From NCBI GenBank assembly GCA_030605665.1, contig JAUWHW010000061.1:1-64000 (forward strand): a DNA stretch of 64,000 nt. The letters run 5' to 3'. Positions 61,313 through 64,000 of this stretch are shown piece after piece. The notes under the pieces are model-generated. The model was not told where the DNA came from and made no database searches. It was given only the letters and a program-made list of their open reading frames with translations. The DNA comes from Dehalococcoidia bacterium. GTDB taxonomy: Bacteria > Chloroflexota > Dehalococcoidia > GIF9 > AB-539-J10. Within the stretch, counting starts at the first letter, position 1, and each line of letters opens with the position of its first letter. The position numbers and the translations under genes are program-made.

Positions 61313-61621
61313 ATGAGCAGCCAGGAAAGTATGGTAGTTAAGCAATGGCGCCAACATTTAATTCATACCCAAGAACTTCTTGCACTCGATGGGAGAACTA
61401 AAGAGGCTAAAAAGAGAATGGCGCAGAGGAATCTTTTGATTTCTACTGCCTCAGATGAGGAACTAGAAGAGATGGCTAGACTCGAGGCTGATTTCTTTTC
61501 TATGTCGGTTGATGAGGTCCTTAGGGATCTGAGAAAGGCAAGAGAGGATCACAGGAAAACAATGAAGTCTTGGCGGAGACATTTAGGCAAATCAAAAGCA
61601 TTTGAAACACGCCATGACTGA
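61313..61621 (+). CDS. Coiled-coil hypothetical protein
   Basis: 102 residues with GGGGAGGCG upstream. Charged helices throughout (VKQWRQHLIHTQELLALDGRTKEAKKRMAQRN; DEELEEMARLEADFFSMSVDEVLRDLRKAREDHR). The ATG of the next gene overlaps its stop. Possibly a small DNA-binding or partner protein; unknown. Confidence 0.6.
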   Translation: MSSQESMVVKQWRQHLIHTQELLALDGRTKEAKKRMAQRNLLISTASDEELEEMARLEADFFSMSVDEVLRDLRKAREDHRKTMKSWRRHLGKSKAFETRHD

Positions 61622-61949
61622 AAGAGTATCTGAGATCTTTGGTAAGGTAGACCCCAGCCTTACGGTTATAAGTGGTGGGATGCGGCGCCGCGGCAGCAAG
61701 AAAAAAGCTAAAAAGCTCGTTGAGATGAGAGAGCAAGCGCCAGAGCCTTATCACCCAACCCCGATGAGTAGAGAGGAATGGGAGAAGGCTCAAGGTGAAG
61801 TATGTCCAATCTGTAGCAACGAAACACAGCAGCTCCTTCCCTATGGCTTTACCGGTGCGAGGAAAGCCTGTAAACAATGTATCGAAAGGAGAACGAAGCT
61901 ACTGGAATATAAGGCACGAGTGGTCGCGCCCAGATTCGGGCGTAGATAA
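61614..61949 (+). CDS. Small zinc-finger protein
   Basis: 111 residues. A basic N-terminal part (RRRGSKKKAKKL) and a two-pair zinc finger: EVCPICSNETQQLLPYG ... KACKQCIERR. Translationally coupled to the gene before it. Probably a nucleic-acid-binding regulator. Confidence 0.6.
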   Translation: MTERVSEIFGKVDPSLTVISGGMRRRGSKKKAKKLVEMREQAPEPYHPTPMSREEWEKAQGEVCPICSNETQQLLPYGFTGARKACKQCIERRTKLLEYKARVVAPRFGRR

Positions 61950-62093
61950 TATCAAGGAATGCCCTGAAGCTTATTTGGGGCATCCCTTTTTTCTATGCCT
62001 AGATAGGCTACTTAATCTTGCCAGCTTCTCTTAGTTGGCAAATGGTCTTGGCTGGGACACCTTTTGCCGGATGAAGTAATTGACTCGTCAGTG

Positions 62094-62468
62094 CTAACGG
62101 CTGAAGTAGCTGTCGAGTAGGTCACGCAGCTCCTCCCTGTTTTCACGAAAGCAGTTTTCACAAATTATAAAATAACCACCCCAGTCACACTGTTCATTAC
62201 AGAAGATGCACTCCGGGGATGGGGCCTCTCTAACCTGCGCTTTTGTAATCCTAGCTCCATCTTTGAGAAAATCGGCGAAGGATTTCCCTGTGGTCCTACC
62301 CAATTCTTTCAATTCGTCATACAGTTCGCTGTTTATTCTGACTGAGACTATTGGATGGGATTGCTCATACCTCACCCTACAGGGCGACTTATGTTTTACT
62401 CTATGATTTACTACCCTGTTTACCATATGGTTTACCCCATGGTTTACCGTTTGGATGGGATTGCTCAT
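62094..62468 (-). CDS. RHH-like protein with zinc ribbon
   Basis: 124 residues as read from ATG 62,468. RYEQSHPIVSVRINSELYDELKELGRTTGKSFADFLKDGARI is a ribbon-helix-helix domain; CIFCNEQCDWGGYFIICENC is a zinc ribbon. The first 25 residues (VNHGVNHMVNRVVNHRVKH) come from repeat DNA, and a 100-bp tandem duplication just there shifts the frame of the second copy, so the true start is uncertain. Confidence 0.6.
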   Translation of the reverse strand: MSNPIQTVNHGVNHMVNRVVNHRVKHKSPCRVRYEQSHPIVSVRINSELYDELKELGRTTGKSFADFLKDGARITKAQVREAPSPECIFCNEQCDWGGYFIICENCFRENREELRDLLDSYFSR

Positions 62469-62550
62469 ACTTCACCCTACAGGGCGACTTGTCGTTTACC
62501 CTATGGTTTACTACCCTGTTTACCATATGGTTTACCCCATAGTTTACCAC
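62351..62550. repeat. 100-bp tandem duplication with GTAAAC iterons
   Basis: Copies at 62,351-62,450 and 62,451-62,550 are about 90% identical. Each contains several GGTAAAC words (read leftward) spaced about 11-13 bases apart. The unit covers the start region of the RHH gene, and its length is not a multiple of three. Confidence 0.7.
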
Positions 62551-62822
62551 CCATGGTTTACCATGGCCACTTCCCTTCCCCACTTACTTAGGCATTCTAG
62601 CACCATAAAAGCTAAAAGGCAAAAAGATTCAGGGGCTCGTTTTGGGTTTTCGCGTAATCAAGCGATTTAACCCCCTTTAAGGCACTTAGAGCCTAAAATT
62701 TGAGGGTTTTCTAGGCTTTCCTCAGGATCCCTCTCGGTATAAATTCAAGCTCAGGGCAGAGCGCAAGGCTGGGGAGATATTGAGGGAAACGGAATTACAA
62801 AATGGCGGAGATGCTATGCGAA

Positions 62823-62845
62823 CTCGGTTGCATCATGCAACCGAG
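62823..62845. promoter_or_regulatory. Perfect 11-bp-arm palindrome
   Basis: CTCGGTTGCAT, one central base, ATGCAACCGAG, in an otherwise gene-free 650-base region. It could be a dimeric repressor operator or a recombinase site. The rest of 62,551-63,084 shows no gene. Confidence 0.5.
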
Positions 62846-63084
62846 CTACCACCTAAACTTGAAGACTTTGGCATCAGCCGTATTCAGTCCCACTGCTTGC
62901 AGCTTGAAGCAACTGTAGTTCCCCCAAAATAAATCCCTTGTTAAAAGTTTCCCTTTTTACTTTCCAAACTTTTCCTCTAAGTAGGTCGCTTTTTGCCGAC
63001 ATTTTGCTTGCTATCCACCAGCACCAATGCCAAGGGCTAAACCAAATCCCTTCTCAAAAATTTCTCTTTTACCCCTCAAACCCC

Positions 63085-63113
63085 TTGACATTTGGTATTG
63101 TTGGTGCTACCAT
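63085..63113 (+). promoter_or_regulatory. Promoter giving a leaderless RHH mRNA
   Basis: TTGACA, 17 bases, TACCAT at 63,108-63,113; the ATG is at 63,120, so the transcript would begin at the start codon. No ribosome-binding site is present. Confidence 0.6.
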
Positions 63114-63119
63114 AAGTGT

Positions 63120-63275
63120 ATGAAAGAAAAGCACCGATGGCCGACAACGAGTATTAGGCTGAATCCAGAGGTTCACCAGCAAGCTCGTATCGCCGCTGTG
63201 ACTCAGAAGAGGACCCTGGGCCAGTGGTTGGAAGAGGCGATAGCAGAGAAAATTGAAAAGGAGAAGGAGAAATGA
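63120..63275 (+). CDS. Small ribbon-helix-helix protein
   Basis: 51 residues, TSIRLNPEVHQQARIAAVTQKRTLGQWLEEAIAEKIEKEKE, the CopG/Arc-type RHH fold. Its stop overlaps the start of the serine recombinase gene (ATGA), so it is probably an autorepressor controlling recombinase expression. A longer frame from 63,027 is rejected because the promoter lies inside it. Confidence 0.75.
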   Translation: MKEKHRWPTTSIRLNPEVHQQARIAAVTQKRTLGQWLEEAIAEKIEKEKEK

Positions 63276-64000
63276 AAGCAGCGATCTACACCAGGGTATC
63301 AACCGAAGATCAGGAGAGGGAAGGAACGAGCTTACAAAGCCAGAAAGAGGCTTGCTTAAAGAAAGCTAGTGAATTGGGCTACAAAGTTCCCTTAGATTGC
63401 CAGATTAGCGAAGTTTACTCTGGCCTAACTCTTGACAGACCTGAGCTAATTAAGCTTAGAACTTGTGCCAAAAATAAGGAAATCGCTGCTGTTATAGCCT
63501 ATTCTACTGATAGGCTGTCTCGTGACCCAGTCCATTTACTCTTACTTGCAGACGAATATGAGAGGGCAAGCATCCCCCTAATCTTTGTTACTGAGCCATT
63601 AGATAATTCCATGGAAGGTCAATTGCTTGGTTTCGTTAGAGGTTGGGCATCAAAGCTTGAGGCGTTGAAAATTGCTGAAAGGGGGAAAAGGGGCAGGAGA
63701 ACGAGGGCTGAAAATGGAAGGCTACCAGCAAATTCTCATGCACGTCTCTATGGATACACCTATATACCGGGCAAGGGTGTTGGCGAAGGTATCCGATACA
63801 TCAATGAGAAGGAAGCTCATTGGGTAAGAGAGGCATTTCGCTGGCTTGTAGAAGAAGGATTGTCAACTTACGCTATAACGATGAAGTTGCGGGCATTAGA
63901 AGCACCATTTCCTTCTCCTAATGGTCGCTGGAACAAGTCAACAGTTCAAAGATTGCTTAGGAATCCAGCTTATTTTGGAAAAACATATGCTTTTACTATG
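63272..64000 (+). CDS. Large serine recombinase (3' part outside window)
   Basis: 243 residues visible. The catalytic resolvase domain begins AAIYTRVSTEDQEREGTSLQSQ with Ser10, then AAVIAYSTDRLSRDP, PLIFVTEPLDNSMEGQLLGFVRG, and AERGKRGRRTRAENGRLPANSHARLYGY leads into the recombinase domain (AHWVREAFRWLVEEGLSTYAITMKL, RNPAYFGKTYAF). GAGAAGGAGAA precedes the ATG. Such enzymes integrate phages and elements at attP/attB; this is probably the integrase of the whole element, and attR should lie downstream. Confidence 0.92.
   Translation, partial: MKAAIYTRVSTEDQEREGTSLQSQKEACLKKASELGYKVPLDCQISEVYSGLTLDRPELIKLRTCAKNKEIAAVIAYSTDRLSRDPVHLLLLADEYERASIPLIFVTEPLDNSMEGQLLGFVRGWASKLEALKIAERGKRGRRTRAENGRLPANSHARLYGYTYIPGKGVGEGIRYINEKEAHWVREAFRWLVEEGLSTYAITMKLRALEAPFPSPNGRWNKSTVQRLLRNPAYFGKTYAFTM

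Larger units (their letters stand above)
23331..64000. mobile_element. Large integrated element (phage-plasmid or satellite-like), right end outside window
   Basis: From the break in the ComEC-type gene onward the content changes to excisionase-like and phage-type replication genes, defence genes, many short genes, a tyrosine recombinase and a large serine recombinase at the far right. No structural phage, terminase large-subunit or conjugation gene is visible. The left boundary is placed by the truncated host gene; the right one is not in view. Serine-recombinase integration into the MBL gene is an inference. Confidence 0.65.

Noticed and set aside
62351..62550. Short regularly repeated words suggesting a CRISPR array
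   Set aside because: There are only two 100-bp copies and the inner GTAAAC words are 11-13 bases apart; there are no spacers of constant length and no cas genes.

Overview
The window looks like a chromosome segment of an uncultured bacterium close to the Dehalococcoidia (Chloroflexota). That assignment is an inference from gene content and order: a DUF370 (RemA-like) gene beside gmk, tyrA overlapping aroA, a MEMO-family gene, an MEDS-PAS hybrid kinase, and many short mobile-element genes of a dehalococcoidial type. No rRNA is present to confirm it.

Layout. Positions 1-23,330 are chromosomal backbone: the start of etfB, four tRNA genes (Val, Arg, Leu, Val), a hybrid histidine kinase between two IS insertions, uppS, a MEMO-type operon, rnpB, a coiled-coil zinc-ribbon protein, MBL and NfeD-like proteins, htpX, birA with its own candidate operator plus a sodium:solute symporter, tyrA-aroA, remA-gmk, and an ABC exporter operon with a secreted NEW3-type protein. 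The backbone stops inside a ComEC-type metallo-beta-lactamase gene that has lost its N-terminal half.

From about 23,331 to beyond the right edge lies a large integrated element. Its left end has an excisionase-like regulator, a lambda O/P-like replication module (an initiator gene carrying four palindromic iterons and an AT-rich stretch, then a DnaC-like loader), small regulators, a thermonuclease lipoprotein and a GIY-YIG-type protein. It also carries a protein of about 864 residues whose motif order and spacing match T7-type single-subunit RNA polymerase. The middle (35-54 kb) resembles a defence island: a RES-domain protein, a pentapeptide-repeat membrane protein, a coupled AAA ATPase-PIN pair, two HEPN proteins, a restriction-modification locus with a fused double methyltransferase, and a PD-(D/E)XK-like protein. 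The right part (54.8-60 kb) is a leftward array of short genes headed by a sigma-like factor and a DnaN-like sliding clamp. Several of its spacers share one leader motif, and terminator-like hairpins separate some of its genes. The right end carries a tyrosine recombinase with an inserted zinc ribbon, ribbon-helix-helix proteins and a large serine recombinase cut by the window edge.

No capsid, portal, terminase large subunit or conjugation gene is visible, so the element could be a phage-plasmid, a satellite or part of a larger prophage. Three genes in the element carry single-base frameshifts at short homopolymers; these may be assembly errors or decay.

The strongest leads are the T7-type RNA polymerase with the repeated leaders of the leftward array, the intragenic lambda-like origin, a promoter-driven structured RNA candidate near 39.9-40.05 kb, and the AAA-PIN pair.
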